A stretch of 64,000 nt of DNA from Sphingomonas sp. S-NIH.Pt15_0812 (GCF_003951315.1 NZ_QLJH01000004.1:1-64000); one strand, 5' to 3'. Positions 8,104-19,469 are shown, counted from the first letter of the stretch. Program-made: numbers and translations. Notes: generated by a model from the letters alone, not told the origin.

Positions 8104-8132
8104 GCTATAGCCAGCGTTTCGCCCGGGATCAA
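8104..8132 (-). promoter_or_regulatory. Promoter of tRNA-Ser(GCT)
   Basis: On the minus strand, TTGATC (8132-8127) and TATAGC (8109-8104) are 17 bases apart, and the mature tRNA begins 18 bases after the -10. This is a good sigma-70-type match placed as expected for a tRNA gene. Confidence 0.6.
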
Positions 8133-8236
8133 CCGCCTTTCCATGCGACGGATCGTGCAATCGTTCATTGCATGGCAAGGCTGGGGTTGGTTAACCGGGC
8201 GCGGTCCTCGACAGGGGCGGTTCGGGTTAAGGGGCG

Positions 8237-8992
8237 ATGATGGTGAAGTGGCTGACAACATGGGCGGCGGTGACCGCCATGGGCGCAATGCCCGTCGCGG
8301 CGCAGGTGCGGACCATCGATCCCAATCGCGCCGTCGATGGCGATCTCGCCGGGCCGCCGCCCGCGTCGACGCGGCCCGCCGCCAGCCAGCGCCCCTATGC
8401 CCCGCCCGCCGAGCAACCGGCTTCCTTGCCCGAGACGACCGCACCCTTGCCCCAGGGCTCGAGCCCGCCCGCGCAGCAGGCGCGCGCCAATGCCACCACC
8501 CAGGCCGCCGACACCTTCGAGCGCGACGATTTGATGGCCGCTGGCGAGGGCGTGTTCGGCAAGGGCGCGGAAGGGCTGGCCGGGATCATCGAGAAGATCC
8601 TGAAGGACCAGGGCCGCCCCAATGCCTATATCGCCGGGCGCGAGGCGTCGGGCGCGTTCGTCGTCGGCCTGCGCTACGGCTCGGGCGTGATGACCCACAA
8701 GGTCGAGGGGCAGATGCCGGTCTATTGGACCGGACCGTCGGTCGGCTTCGATGTCGGCGGCGATGCCAACAAGGTGTTCGTGCTCGTCTACAATCTGTAC
8801 GACACCGAGGAGCTGTTCCACCGCTTCCCCGGCGCGGAAGGGCGTCTCTATGCGATCGGCGGATTCGCGGCGACCTATCTGCGGCGCGGCAATGTCGTGC
8901 TGATCCCGATCCGGCTGGGCGTCGGCTGGCGCGCGGGCGTCAATGTCGGCTATATGAACTTCACCCACAAGACGCGGTGGCTGCCGTTCTGA
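8237..8992 (+). CDS. DUF1134 (EipA-like) envelope protein
   Basis: A 251-aa exported protein. The signal peptide covers about residues 1-22 (ending in VAAQ). A Pro/Ala-rich linker runs to residue 95, then comes the DUF1134 domain (from ERDDLMAAGEGVFGKG to the end), with the typical GREASGAFVVGLRYGSG and GFDVGGDANKVFVLVYNL segments. In Brucella the family member EipA is a small periplasmic beta-barrel-like protein needed for envelope integrity; that role is carried over here by homology only. ATG 8237 and ATG 8240 are both possible starts. The gene stands alone, downstream of divergent tRNA-Ser. Confidence 0.82.
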   Translation: MMVKWLTTWAAVTAMGAMPVAAQVRTIDPNRAVDGDLAGPPPASTRPAASQRPYAPPAEQPASLPETTAPLPQGSSPPAQQARANATTQAADTFERDDLMAAGEGVFGKGAEGLAGIIEKILKDQGRPNAYIAGREASGAFVVGLRYGSGVMTHKVEGQMPVYWTGPSVGFDVGGDANKVFVLVYNLYDTEELFHRFPGAEGRLYAIGGFAATYLRRGNVVLIPIRLGVGWRAGVNVGYMNFTHKTRWLPF

Positions 8993-9130
8993 GCGGGAAA
9001 AATCGGCGTCGGGAATAGCCGGACAAGCCCCTGTAAAGTCCCGGCAATATTCCACCTGTGGCCGCGCGGCCCCGGTCGGCGCGCTTTGCGGCACTGGTCG
9101 CGCGCCCGTCCCCGCGCTAGCCTCGCGGCG

Positions 9131-9862
9131 ATGGCCACGATCGCAGTCTACAGCCTGAAGGGGGGCGTCGGCAAAACCACCATGGCGGTGAACCTGGCCT
9201 GGTGCGCGGCGACCCTGTCGGCGCGCCGCACCCTGCTCTGGGACCTCGATCCGCAAGGCGGCGCGACCTTCCTGCTCGGGGCGGAGCGAATCGGACTAGG
9301 CCAGGCCCGTGCCGTCTTCGCCCGCGACATTTCGCCCGACAAGCTGATCCGGCCGAGCGGCATCGACCGACTCGACCTGCTACCCGCCGACCAGTCGCTG
9401 CGCGGGATCGATCATTTCTTCCACGGGCTGGGCAAGAAGCGGCGGTTGCAGCGCCTGGTCGAGGCATTGGTCGGCCGCTACGACCGGATCATCCTGGATT
9501 GTCCACCCGGGCTGACCGAGACGACCGAGCAGGTGATTCGCGCCGCGACACTGATCCTGGCCCCGGTCATCCCCTCCCCCCTGTCGCAACGCGCCTTCGA
9601 GGAGGTTGCGCGGCACCTGTTATCGGCCGGCGGGCGTCACGCGACGATGCTGCCGGTGTTCAGCATTGTCGACCGCCGCCGCGCGCTGCACAACGCCGCG
9701 CTTGCCGCCGCGCCCGACTGGCCGGTGATCCCGATGGCGAGCGCGGTGGAGGCGATGGCGGTCCACCGCCAGCCGCTCGGCCGCTTCGCCCCCGCCAGCC
9801 CGGCGGCGGAGGCGATGACCCGGCTGTGGACGGGCGTGGAACGGCGTCTCGCGCAGGGTTGA
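9131..9862 (+). CDS. Orphan ParA/MinD-family ATPase
   Basis: A 243-aa P-loop ATPase. The deviant Walker A KGGVGKTT lies at residues 10-17, LLWDLDPQGGAT forms the switch region near residue 40, and RIILDCPPG is the Walker B strand near residue 122. It lacks an N-terminal DNA-binding domain, and there is no parB or parS next to it, so it is unlikely to be the chromosomal segregation ParA. Such orphans position protein or DNA cargo in the cell; the cargo is unknown. The frame is open upstream, but the family begins at MATIAVYSLKGGVG. It converges on hslU. Confidence 0.8.
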   Translation: MATIAVYSLKGGVGKTTMAVNLAWCAATLSARRTLLWDLDPQGGATFLLGAERIGLGQARAVFARDISPDKLIRPSGIDRLDLLPADQSLRGIDHFFHGLGKKRRLQRLVEALVGRYDRIILDCPPGLTETTEQVIRAATLILAPVIPSPLSQRAFEEVARHLLSAGGRHATMLPVFSIVDRRRALHNAALAAAPDWPVIPMASAVEAMAVHRQPLGRFAPASPAAEAMTRLWTGVERRLAQG

Positions 9863-9928
9863 ACCGGCCGCTCCCCCGCACCCCATCCCGGCGATGGGTT
9901 GTGGGTAAGCGTCCAAGCCAGCCGCGCC

Positions 9929-11230
9929 TTACAGCACGAACCGGCTGAGATCGGTGTTCCGCGCGATGCCGGCGAGTTGCCCGTCGACATAGGCCGCGTC
10001 GATCGTCAGCGTTTCGCCCTTGCGATCCTCGGCGTTGAAGCTGACCTCCTCCAGCAGCTTCTCCATGACCGTCTGCAGGCGGCGCGCGCCGATATTCTCG
10101 ACCTGCCCGTTCACCTCGGCGGCGATGCGCGCGACGGCGGCGATCCCATCATCGGTAAAGGCGATGTCGACCTGCTCGGTCGCGAGCAGCGCCTTGTACT
10201 GCGCGGGCAGCGATGCCTTGGTGTCCGACAGGATCGCGACGAAATCCGCCTCGGTCAGCCCCTTCAACTCGACGCGGATCGGCAGGCGGCCCTGAAGCTC
10301 GGGCAGCAGGTCCGACGGCTTGGCGACATGGAAGGCGCCCGAGGCGATGAAGAGAACATGATCGGTCTTCATCGGCCCATATTTGGTCGAGACGGTCGTT
10401 CCCTCGATCAGCGGCAGCAGGTCGCGCTGCACGCCCTCGCGGCTGACCGAGCCACCGCGCACGTCGCTGACCGCGATCTTGTCGATCTCGTCGAGGAAGA
10501 CGATGCCATTCTCCTCGGCATTGGACAGCGCGACGCGGTTGACGTCGTCCTGGTCGAGCCGCTTGTCGGCCTCCTCCTCGACCAGCTTGTCCCAGGCGGC
10601 GCGGACGTTGATCTTGCGCTTCTTGAGCGGCGGGCCGCCAAACGCCTTGCCCATCATCTCCGACAGGTTGATCATGCCGACATTGCCGCCGCCGCCGGGC
10701 ATCTCGAACGGCATTTGCGGGGCCTGCTCGATCTCGATCTCCACCTCGGTCTGGTCGAGATGGCCGTCGCGGAACCGCTGTTCGAAGGCGGCGCGCGTCG
10801 CCTGGCTCGAATCCTTGCCGACCAGCGCGTCGAGCAGACGGGCGAGCGCCGCCTCCTCCGCCTTGTCCCTCACCGCGACGCGGCGGCGGTCCTTCTCCAG
10901 CCGGATCGCTTCCTCGACCAAGTCGCGCGCGATCTGCTCCACGTCGCGGCCGACATAGCCGACCTCGGTGAACTTGGTCGCCTCCACCTTCACGAAGGGC
11001 GCGTCGGCCAGCTTGGCGAGGCGGCGGCTGATCTCGGTCTTGCCGCAGCCGGTCGGCCCGATCATCAGGATGTTCTTGGGCGTCACCTCGTCGCGCAATT
11101 CGGCGTCGAGATGCTGGCGGCGCCAGCGGTTGCGCAGCGCCACCGCCACCGCGCGCTTGGCATCGGCCTGGCCGATGATGTGCGAATCGAGCGCGGCGAC
11201 GATCGTCTTGGGCGTCAGTTGGTCGTTCAT
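9929..11230 (-). CDS. hslU: ATP-dependent protease ATPase subunit HslU
   Basis: A 433-aa AAA+ unfoldase that feeds proteins to the HslV peptidase. Walker A GPTGCGKT lies at 58-65, the pore motif GYVGRD near 90, and Walker [11 protein letters not shown] near 245. The C-terminal tail ends LSRFVL, the segment that inserts into HslV. Length and start are normal. It lies 53 bases downstream of hslV on the same strand, the usual hslVU order, and is probably heat-shock controlled, although I did not identify a sigma-32 promoter. Confidence 0.95.
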   Translation of the reverse strand: MNDQLTPKTIVAALDSHIIGQADAKRAVAVALRNRWRRQHLDAELRDEVTPKNILMIGPTGCGKTEISRRLAKLADAPFVKVEATKFTEVGYVGRDVEQIARDLVEEAIRLEKDRRRVAVRDKAEEAALARLLDALVGKDSSQATRAAFEQRFRDGHLDQTEVEIEIEQAPQMPFEMPGGGGNVGMINLSEMMGKAFGGPPLKKRKINVRAAWDKLVEEEADKRLDQDDVNRVALSNAEENGIVFLDEIDKIAVSDVRGGSVSREGVQRDLLPLIEGTTVSTKYGPMKTDHVLFIASGAFHVAKPSDLLPELQGRLPIRVELKGLTEADFVAILSDTKASLPAQYKALLATEQVDIAFTDDGIAAVARIAAEVNGQVENIGARRLQTVMEKLLEEVSFNAEDRKGETLTIDAAYVDGQLAGIARNTDLSRFVL

Positions 11231-11283
11231 GGAATCAGAAGCCTTGATCGGCGGACAGGGAAGGTCGGAAAGGCGGGGCCGCG

Positions 11284-11874
11284 TCAGCTCGCGCTGTCGA
11301 GCGACTCCAGCGTCAACCGGTCGTTGGTGTAGACGCAGATCTCGGCGGCGATCTTCATCGCCTTGCGCGCCAGCGTCTCGGCATCGGGTTCGTAATCGGC
11401 CAGCGCCCGCGCCGCCGACAAGGCATAGTTGCCGCCCGATCCGATCGCGGCGATCCCCGCCTCCGGCTCCAGCACGTCGCCGTTCCCGGTCAGGATCAGC
11501 GTCACGTCCTTGTCGGCGACGATCATCATCGCCTCCAGGTTGCGGAGATATTTGTCGGTGCGCCAGTCCTTGGCCAGCTCGACCGCCGCGCGCATCAGCT
11601 GCCCGCCATGCCGCTCCAGCTTGGCTTCCAGCCGCTCGAACAGCGTGAAGGCGTCGGCGGTCGCGCCTGCGAAGCCGCCGATCACCGCGCCGCCGTCCTT
11701 GTCGGTCGCCCCCAGCCGCCGGACCTTGCGGGCGTTGGGTTTCATCACCGTCTGGCCCATCGACACCTGGCCGTCGCCGACCACCACGACCTTGCCGCCG
11801 CGACGGACCGACAGGATGGTGGTGCCGTGCCAGACCGGCGCAGCGCCACCGCGTTCATTCATGTTCCCGCTCAT
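11284..11874 (-). CDS. hslV: ATP-dependent protease subunit HslV
   Basis: Proteasome-like Thr peptidase of the HslUV complex. The mature enzyme should begin at the first Thr of [10 protein letters not shown], so a short propeptide of about 17 residues is removed. The [13 protein letters not shown] segment and the C-terminal region are typical. Three in-frame ATGs lie close together (11883, 11874 and 11862); none has a strong Shine-Dalgarno, and 11874 is a compromise. It is followed by hslU. Confidence 0.93.
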   Translation of the reverse strand: MSGNMNERGGAAPVWHGTTILSVRRGGKVVVVGDGQVSMGQTVMKPNARKVRRLGATDKDGGAVIGGFAGATADAFTLFERLEAKLERHGGQLMRAAVELAKDWRTDKYLRNLEAMMIVADKDVTLILTGNGDVLEPEAGIAAIGSGGNYALSAARALADYEPDAETLARKAMKIAAEICVYTNDRLTLESLDSAS

Positions 11875-11927
11875 GGTCCGCATGTAGGCGTGGCGCCCGC
11901 CGGTTCAACGTGGGCGCGTGCGCCGCA

Positions 11928-12509
11928 TCACGAACCGAGCCGGTCGACCTTGGCCTTGAGGTCCGCCAGTTCGGACTTGAGCGCCGCGATCTGGTCGTCC
12001 TTGGCGGCGGCGCTGGCGGCGGAGCCCCCCGGGCTCGCGGCCGATGCGGGCGCGGCGGCGGGCTCGGCGCCGGGCTTGAACGCCTGGGTCGCCGCCTCGA
12101 ACATCGCCATGTTGCGCTTGGCCATCTCCTCGAAGGGCGAGCCGGCGAACGCCCCCTCCAGCGCCGAGCGGAACTGCAACTGGTTGCGGCGGAAGCTGTC
12201 CATCGACGCTTCCAGATAGCTCGGCACCATCGACTGCATCGAATCGCCGTACATGGAGATGAGCTGGCGCAGGAAGCTGACCGGCAGCATCGTCTGGCCG
12301 CGGCTCTCCTCCTCCATGATGATCTGGGTGAGGACGTTGTGGGTGATGTCCTCTTCGGTCTTGGCGTCGACGACCTTGAACTCGCGGCCCTCGCGCGTCA
12401 TCGCCGCCAGATGCTCCAGCGTGATGTAGGAGGAGGTCTCGGTGTTGTAGAGCCGGCGGTTGGCATATTTCTTGATGATGACCACACCGCCCGGATTCGG
12501 CTTCTTCAT
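11928..12509 (-). CDS. phaR: Polyhydroxyalkanoate synthesis repressor PhaR
   Basis: A 193-aa regulator that represses phasin and PHA genes and is released by binding PHA polymer. The N-terminal PHB/PHA accumulation DNA-binding domain is clear (VIIKKYANRRLYNTETSSYI at about 9-28, then the EDITHNVLTQIIMEEE segment). A middle Met/Gln-rich region binds polymer in the family, and the C-terminus is Ala-rich with a short coiled coil. ATG 12509 is chosen for the GAGGGGG ribosome site. It is divergent from the phaA-like thiolase, with 232 bases between, which supports a role in PHA metabolism. Confidence 0.9.
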   Translation of the reverse strand: MKKPNPGGVVIIKKYANRRLYNTETSSYITLEHLAAMTREGREFKVVDAKTEEDITHNVLTQIIMEEESRGQTMLPVSFLRQLISMYGDSMQSMVPSYLEASMDSFRRNQLQFRSALEGAFAGSPFEEMAKRNMAMFEAATQAFKPGAEPAAAPASAASPGGSAASAAAKDDQIAALKSELADLKAKVDRLGS

Positions 12510-12741
12510 GGCAATGACCCCCTCTCGCTGTTTATAGGGGAGACTAGGACCATGGTTGACGCGCCGCAACACGGAGAGCGATGCCGCGCATCATTTTTCC
12601 ATGCTGCGCAGCAACTTTGCCGGGATCGCGAAGGAAATCCGGAAATTCGCGGCAAGTGCCGCCGAATGCGTGGTGCCCGGCTGGATCGGGACCGGTGGAG
12701 CGCCTAGATAGGCCGCGCCTATCACCAGGGGATTTTCCAAC

Positions 12742-13926
<1,185 letters not shown>

Positions 13927-13939
13927 CATAGGGCCGGAT

Positions 13940-13965
13940 CGGATGTTGCAAGCCTGCAACATCCG
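13940..13965 (+). terminator. Hairpin after the thiolase gene
   Basis: An 11-bp perfect stem (CGGATGTTGCA at 13940-13950 with 13955-13965) has a 4-base loop and starts 14 bases after the stop codon. Only TT follows, so it is a weak intrinsic terminator at best. Confidence 0.5.
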
Positions 13966-14085
13966 TTCATCAAACTATCATAATTAATGTAGGTTTGTTG
14001 CCTAGCCCCCTGATTCGGGTTTCTTTGTGTCGTGCGGCGGCAAACGTCGGCTCATTCGGCACAATGCCCGTTAAGGGGGAATATC

Positions 14086-17000
14086 TTGTACCTCACCCGT
14101 TTTTTGGGCGCCACGGCGCTCGCCTCGACCCTGCTTGTCTCTTCGATGGCTTGGGCGCAAACCACACCTTCGGGCTCACCGGGTGACATCACCAACCCCG
14201 GGCAGACCGAAGCGGATGCGGCGCAGGCCCGTTCGACTGACGATCAGGCCGCCGAAATCACCGTCACCGGTTCGCGCCTCGCCCGGCCGAACGAGATTGC
14301 CGGCTCGCCGATCACCACGGTCACGGCGGCCGAACTGGGCGTCACGGCTCGCACGTCCATCGGAGACGTGCTGAACGATCTGCCCCAGTTGACCAGCACC
14401 TTCAGCCAGCAGAACTCGACCCGCTTCCTGGGCACGGCGGGCCTCAACCTGCTCAACCTGCGCGGCCTAGGCACGCAACGTACGCTGGTGCTCGTGAACG
14501 GCCGCCGCCATGTCGGTGCCGACATTCTCAACAACGCCGTGTCGCCCGACACGAACACCTTTCCCACCGATCTGGTCGAACGGGTCGACCTGCTGACGGG
14601 CGCCAGCTCGGCCGTCTACGGTTCGGATGCACTGGCAGGTGTCGTCAATTTCGTCCTCAAGCAGGATTTCGAAGGCGTACAGCTGCGCGGTCAAGGTGCA
14701 GTCAGCCAATATGGAGATGCCGGCGCCTATTATACCAGCGTCCTGGCGGGCAAGAATTTTGCCGATGGCCGCGGTAACATCGCGGTGGATCTGGAATATG
14801 CGCGCCAGAACAGCGTCTATGCATCCAGCCGGGATTATCTGCGGCAAAACAACACTTTCATCACAGTCGACACCGATACCGCCGGCATCGCGCCGGGCCA
14901 GACCCTGATCAACTATGACGGCATCCCTGACAACCAGTTCCTCCGTGACGTCCGCTCGGCCACGCTGTCCGCGGGCGGCCTGGTCACGATTGCCGGGGCG
15001 CCGCGCACCGCCAGCGGCTCGGCATTCTCGAATACGTTGTGCGGCGCCGGGGCGCGGGACGTGGTCGGCCGCGCATTCACCTGCAATTATCTGTTCCAGT
15101 CCAGCGGAGCCCTGGCGGCGCAGACGGGACAGCGCGTCGGACTGGCAGCAGGTACGGCGGCCAATCCCGTTGGAACGGCGGCCGGATCGTTCCTGGGCGG
15201 CAATGGTGATACGCGCCGCGAAGGTCAGCTGATCCAGCTCCAGCCGCAGCTCGACCGCTATTCGGCGAACCTGATCGGCCATTTCGAATTCTCGCCTGCC
15301 TTCGTCCCGTTCGTCGAGGCGAAATATGTCCGCACCGACACGTTCGGACAGGGCACATCGGGCCCGGCCTTCTTCACCGGTTCCACGCTCGACGCATTCT
15401 ACGAGCGGCCGCGGCTCGACAATCCCTATCTCAGTGCCGATGCGCGCACCACGATCGCCAACGCGATCCTAGCCAGCGGCATCAACCCCAACTCGGCCTC
15501 CGGTGCCTTGCTGACCGATGCCGACCGCGCTGCGATCGCCAACGGCTCCTACCGCTTCATCCTGCGCAAGAACCTGACGGATCTGGGCATCCGCTCGGAG
15601 AAGGCACGGCGTGAAACCTATCGCGCCGTGGTCGGCGCGCGGGGCACGTTCAACGACGACTGGAACTATGAGCTGTCGGCCAATTATGGCGAGTTCAAGG
15701 AGCGCACCAAGGTCTTGGGCAACCTGAACCAGCAGCGCATGCTGCTAGCCCTGGACGCTGTGCGCAACCCCGCCACGGGCCAGATCGTCTGCGGCGCACA
15801 GCTTGACGCGACCCGCGCCAACCGGATCGCCTCTACGCTCGGCATCGACAATCCGTCGATCCTGGCCGCCGACATCGCCGCCTGCCAACCGGTCAACCCG
15901 TTCGGCGTAGGCAACATCTCGGACGCCGCGCGCAACTATGTGCTGACGGACACGGTCTCGCAGGGCAAGATCACGCAGCTCGACATCTCCGGCTTCGTTG
16001 CCGGTGACACCAGCGGCTTCTTCAACCTGCCTGGCGGCCCGCTGCAATTCTCGATCGGTGGCGAGTATCGCCGTGAAACCGCGTTCTACGAGCAGGATCC
16101 GCTCGTGTCGGCCGGCTACACCTTCTACAATGCCATCGCCCTCTTCGACCCCACGTCGTTCGAGGTGAAGGAAGCATTTGGTGAGCTCAAGCTGCCGCTG
16201 CTGAAGGATGTCACGCTCATCAAGGAGCTGACGGTGAGCGGCGCCGGACGCGTCTCGGACTATAAGGGTTCGGCCGGCACGGTCGAAGCCTACAACGCCG
16301 ATGTCGTCTACTCGCCGTTCGAGGGCGTTCGCTTCCGCGCCGCCTATGGCCGGTCGGTGCGCGCACCGAATCTGTCGGACCTCTACTCGCCGCAGTCGCA
16401 GAACTTCGCGTCGGTGGTCGACCCCTGCTCAGCAATCAACATCGCCAGCGGAACCCAGTTCCGTGCGACGAACTGCGCGGCAGCGGGCATTCCGACGAAC
16501 TATGACTATCGCTACACGCAGACGCTGGAGATTGTCAGCGGCGGCAATCCTAACCTGTCCGTCGAAAAGTCCGACTCCTACACCTATGGCGTCGTGATCC
16601 AGCCGGTTCAGACGCCGGGCCTGTCGCTGTCGGTCGACTACTTCAATATCAAGGTCAACAACGTTATCACGGCGCCGAGCGCGCAGCAGATCATCAACAG
16701 CTGCTACGACACGCCGCAGCCCAGCCAGCAGTTCTGCGGTCTGTTCCAGCGTGTTGGCGCCGGTCAGACCGGTCCGAACGGCGAGCAGGAATATCGCATC
16801 GTCGAGGGTACGCTGCAGCAGACGCTGCTCAACTACGCCAAGCTGCAGGTTCGTGGGATCGACGCCAATCTGGCTTACACCCGCCGGGTCGGCAATGTGC
16901 GGCTGTCGTCGCAGATCATCTACACCCACCAGTTCCAGAACGATCAATTCCTGGATCCGACCCAGCCGGGCTTCGCCGACACCATTCGCGGCGAGATCGG

Positions 17001-17355
17001 CCAGCCAATCGATGCGGTGAACTGGAATATCGGTGCTGACTTCGGCCAGTTCTATACCAACGTACAGATGCGGTATCTGTCCAAGATGTCGGTCGGCGCG
17101 ATCGAAAACCTAACCACTTTCCAGGGCCGCCCGCCGCAGAACGCTGACATCTACGACATCAACTACTATCCTGAAGTGTTCTACCTCGACTTGAAGCTGG
17201 GCGTAAACATCAACGAGCGCTCGAACTTCTACTTCGGCATCGACAATGTCACGAACCGCACACCGCCGCTCTTCTCGACCGGCACGGGCGCGGGCACGGG
17301 CATCTACGACGCCATCGGCCGGCGCTTCTACGCAGGCGTCACCGCCCGCTTCTAA
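14086..17355 (+). CDS. TonB-dependent receptor (large, oar/iron-carbohydrate type)
   Basis: An outer-membrane receptor of 1089 aa. A signal peptide ends at about residue 25 (SMAWAQ). The plug domain begins with the TonB-box-like EITVTGSRL near residue 63 and includes RGLGTQRTLVLVNGRRHVG. A long beta-barrel follows, ending in the aromatic RFYAGVTARF, the recognition signal for barrel assembly. The substrate is unknown; receptors of this Sphingomonas type have long loops and are not clearly siderophore receptors. TTG 14086 is chosen because AAGGGGGA lies 5 bases upstream and the signal peptide starts there. A strong terminator follows. Confidence 0.88.
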   Translation: MYLTRFLGATALASTLLVSSMAWAQTTPSGSPGDITNPGQTEADAAQARSTDDQAAEITVTGSRLARPNEIAGSPITTVTAAELGVTARTSIGDVLNDLPQLTSTFSQQNSTRFLGTAGLNLLNLRGLGTQRTLVLVNGRRHVGADILNNAVSPDTNTFPTDLVERVDLLTGASSAVYGSDALAGVVNFVLKQDFEGVQLRGQGAVSQYGDAGAYYTSVLAGKNFADGRGNIAVDLEYARQNSVYASSRDYLRQNNTFITVDTDTAGIAPGQTLINYDGIPDNQFLRDVRSATLSAGGLVTIAGAPRTASGSAFSNTLCGAGARDVVGRAFTCNYLFQSSGALAAQTGQRVGLAAGTAANPVGTAAGSFLGGNGDTRREGQLIQLQPQLDRYSANLIGHFEFSPAFVPFVEAKYVRTDTFGQGTSGPAFFTGSTLDAFYERPRLDNPYLSADARTTIANAILASGINPNSASGALLTDADRAAIANGSYRFILRKNLTDLGIRSEKARRETYRAVVGARGTFNDDWNYELSANYGEFKERTKVLGNLNQQRMLLALDAVRNPATGQIVCGAQLDATRANRIASTLGIDNPSILAADIAACQPVNPFGVGNISDAARNYVLTDTVSQGKITQLDISGFVAGDTSGFFNLPGGPLQFSIGGEYRRETAFYEQDPLVSAGYTFYNAIALFDPTSFEVKEAFGELKLPLLKDVTLIKELTVSGAGRVSDYKGSAGTVEAYNADVVYSPFEGVRFRAAYGRSVRAPNLSDLYSPQSQNFASVVDPCSAINIASGTQFRATNCAAAGIPTNYDYRYTQTLEIVSGGNPNLSVEKSDSYTYGVVIQPVQTPGLSLSVDYFNIKVNNVITAPSAQQIINSCYDTPQPSQQFCGLFQRVGAGQTGPNGEQEYRIVEGTLQQTLLNYAKLQVRGIDANLAYTRRVGNVRLSSQIIYTHQFQNDQFLDPTQPGFADTIRGEIGQPIDAVNWNIGADFGQFYTNVQMRYLSKMSVGAIENLTTFQGRPPQNADIYDINYYPEVFYLDLKLGVNINERSNFYFGIDNVTNRTPPLFSTGTGAGTGIYDAIGRRFYAGVTARF

Positions 17356-17376
17356 AAAAGCGCATCAGGATCAATC

Positions 17377-17407
17377 GGGCCGGTGGTTTTCCACCGGCCC
17401 TTTTTTT
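17377..17407 (+). terminator. Strong intrinsic terminator
   Basis: A perfect 10-bp stem (GGGCCGGTGG at 17377-17386 with CCACCGGCCC at 17391-17400) has a TTTT loop and is followed by seven T residues. It ends the TonB receptor transcript just before the convergent alr gene. Confidence 0.93.
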
Positions 17408-17412
17408 GCCGA

Positions 17413-18453
17413 TCACCGCCCGAAGCGGCGGCCGAGCAGCGTCAGCAGCTCATATTGCGACAGGCCGCTCGCCGCCGACTGGCGTGCGAGGTCATAGTCG
17501 ATCGCGATCCAGTCCCCCTCCGCCAGATCGGGCGCGGCGCTGACGTCGAGCGCGACCAGGTCCATCGACACCCGGCCGATCACCGGCAGCACCGCCTCGC
17601 CCACCTGCGCGGAGCCGCTGTTGGAAAAGGCACGGACATAGCCATCGGCATAGCCGAGGTTGATGATCGCCACCTCGCAATCGCGCGGCGCGGTCCAGGT
17701 GGCGTTATAGCCGACCGGGTCGCCCGCCGCGACGTGACGGCGTTGCAGCACCTGCGCCTCGGGCGTGACCACCTGCCGCACCCGCCCGGCATAGTCGCCG
17801 CGCGGCACCCCGCCATAGAGCGCCAGTCCCGGCCGGGTCAGGTCGAAATGATAGTCCGCCCCCAATGCGATCCCCGCCGAATTGGCGAGGCTCATCCGCC
17901 GCGCCCCGGTTCGGCCGGCGAGCGCGGCGAAGCGGCTGCGCTGCTCGCCGTTCATCGCGCTATCCTCGTCGGCGCAGGCCAGATGGCTCATCAGCGTCTC
18001 GACCCGAAGCCCGTCGAGCGCGCCATCGGCAATGTCGGCGGGGGCGATGCCCAGCCGGTTGATGCCGGTATCGACCATCACGTCGCACGCGCCGCCGCCG
18101 CCCGCGCGCCAGCGCGCGATCTGGGGCAGGCTGTTCAGCACCGGCCGGGCGAACCCCGCACGCGCCGCCGCCATGTCCTCGGCCCGCAGGCCGTGCAGCA
18201 CCGAGAGGGTCAGGCCCAGCGACGCCAGCGCCTGCGCCTCCGCCCAAGTGGCGACGAAGAAATCGCGACAGCCGGCCCCGGCGAGACGCTCGGCGACGCC
18301 GTACGCACCCAGGCCGTATCCGTCCGCCTTGACGGCCGCGCCACAGGCGGCCGTGCCGCTCATCCGGTCGAGCAGGCGCCAATTGGCAATCAGCGCGTCG
18401 CCGTCCAGGCGCAGGCGCAACGGAGCAGGGATATCGATCACCCGCGCGGGCAT
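17413..18453 (-). CDS. alr: Alanine racemase
   Basis: A 346-aa fold-type III PLP enzyme that interconverts L- and D-alanine for peptidoglycan. The PLP lysine is Lys42 in AAVKADGYGLGAY. The barrel continues with MVDTGINRLG and SNSAGIALG, and the catalytic Tyr domain lies in the C-terminal third (DPVGYNATWTA). The start at 18453 (MPARVIDIPAPLRL) is chosen on family length; the longer frame is Arg-rich and overlaps the upstream gene. It follows the threonylcarbamoyl-AMP synthase gene on the same strand at 34 bases. Confidence 0.92.
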   Translation of the reverse strand: MPARVIDIPAPLRLRLDGDALIANWRLLDRMSGTAACGAAVKADGYGLGAYGVAERLAGAGCRDFFVATWAEAQALASLGLTLSVLHGLRAEDMAAARAGFARPVLNSLPQIARWRAGGGGACDVMVDTGINRLGIAPADIADGALDGLRVETLMSHLACADEDSAMNGEQRSRFAALAGRTGARRMSLANSAGIALGADYHFDLTRPGLALYGGVPRGDYAGRVRQVVTPEAQVLQRRHVAAGDPVGYNATWTAPRDCEVAIINLGYADGYVRAFSNSGSAQVGEAVLPVIGRVSMDLVALDVSAAPDLAEGDWIAIDYDLARQSAASGLSQYELLTLLGRRFGR

Positions 18454-18487
18454 AGGCCGGTGCGCGGCGTCCGTCGACCCGCCCCCG

Positions 18488-19432
18488 CTACCGGGTCGCG
18501 GCGCGGCGCAGCCGGTCGTGGATCGCCTCGCCGATGCCGGTCGCGGGCAGCGGCGCGATGGCGATGCGGACGCGGTCGCTGGCATCGGCGCGGTGCAGCG
18601 CGTCGAACAGCCGCGCCGCCGCCTCGGTCAGGTCGCCGGTCGCGGACAGCGTGTCGTCGCCCTCCACCCCGTCGAAGCCGATCAGCCATTCGTCCGCCTC
18701 GGCCCAGCGCGCGTCCAGCCGCAGCGGCTTGGCGGGCGCATAATGGGTGGCGAGCTGGCCCGGCGCGGTGATCGTGTCGCCCGCCGGCTTTTCGCCGCCC
18801 GACACCAGCCGCCCGAGCACGCGGCCGATCGCCTCGGCGGTGACCGGCCCCGGCCGCAGCAAGGTCGCACCCGCCACGATCGTCGATTCCAGGCCGGCGG
18901 CACAGGGGCCGTCATCGATCACCAGCTCCGCCGCCGGGCCCAGGCTGGCGACGACATGCGCGGCGCGAGTCGGGCTGATGCCGTTGCTGCGGTTCGCCGA
19001 GGGCGCGGCGAGCGGCCGGTCCGCCGCCACGAGCAGCGCGCGCATCGCCCGGTGGGCGGGCACGCGGATCGCCACCGTGTCCAGCCCCGCCGTGACCAGC
19101 GCGGCGATCGGCGCGCCCTTGCGCAGCGGCAGCACCAGCGTCAGCGGTCCCGGCCAGAAGGCGTCGGCCAGCGCGGCGGCGGTCGCATCGAACACCGCCA
19201 GCCGCTCCGCCTCCGCCCGGTCGCGGACATGGACGATCAGCGGGTTGAAGCTCGGCCGCCCCTTGGCCGCATAGATGCGCGCGACCGCCGCCGAATCACC
19301 GGCGTCGGCGGCCAGGCCATAGACCGTCTCGGTCGGGATCGCGACGAGTCGGCCGGCGCGGATCGCCATGGCCGCCTCGGCAATGGCGGCGGTGCCGTAG
19401 CGTCGGACGAGCGGGTTTGGTTCGGCCATCAT
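18488..19432 (-). CDS. L-threonylcarbamoyladenylate synthase (Sua5/YrdC)
   Basis: A 314-aa enzyme that makes threonylcarbamoyl-AMP for the t6A37 modification of ANN-reading tRNAs. The YrdC domain shows PTETVYGLAADA near residue 35, the KGRPSFNPLIVH segment near residue 57, and SANRSNGISPT near residue 145. The C-terminal extension of about 100 residues makes it the Sua5 type rather than the short TsaC. Two adjacent ATGs (19432, 19429) are possible. It is divergent from the acyl-CoA dehydrogenase gene; the two start codons are only 37 bases apart. Confidence 0.92.
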   Translation of the reverse strand: MMAEPNPLVRRYGTAAIAEAAMAIRAGRLVAIPTETVYGLAADAGDSAAVARIYAAKGRPSFNPLIVHVRDRAEAERLAVFDATAAALADAFWPGPLTLVLPLRKGAPIAALVTAGLDTVAIRVPAHRAMRALLVAADRPLAAPSANRSNGISPTRAAHVVASLGPAAELVIDDGPCAAGLESTIVAGATLLRPGPVTAEAIGRVLGRLVSGGEKPAGDTITAPGQLATHYAPAKPLRLDARWAEADEWLIGFDGVEGDDTLSATGDLTEAAARLFDALHRADASDRVRIAIAPLPATGIGEAIHDRLRRAATR

Positions 19433-19469
19433 GTTGCGCCTATATCAGCGCAAAACCCCGGAGAGAAAC

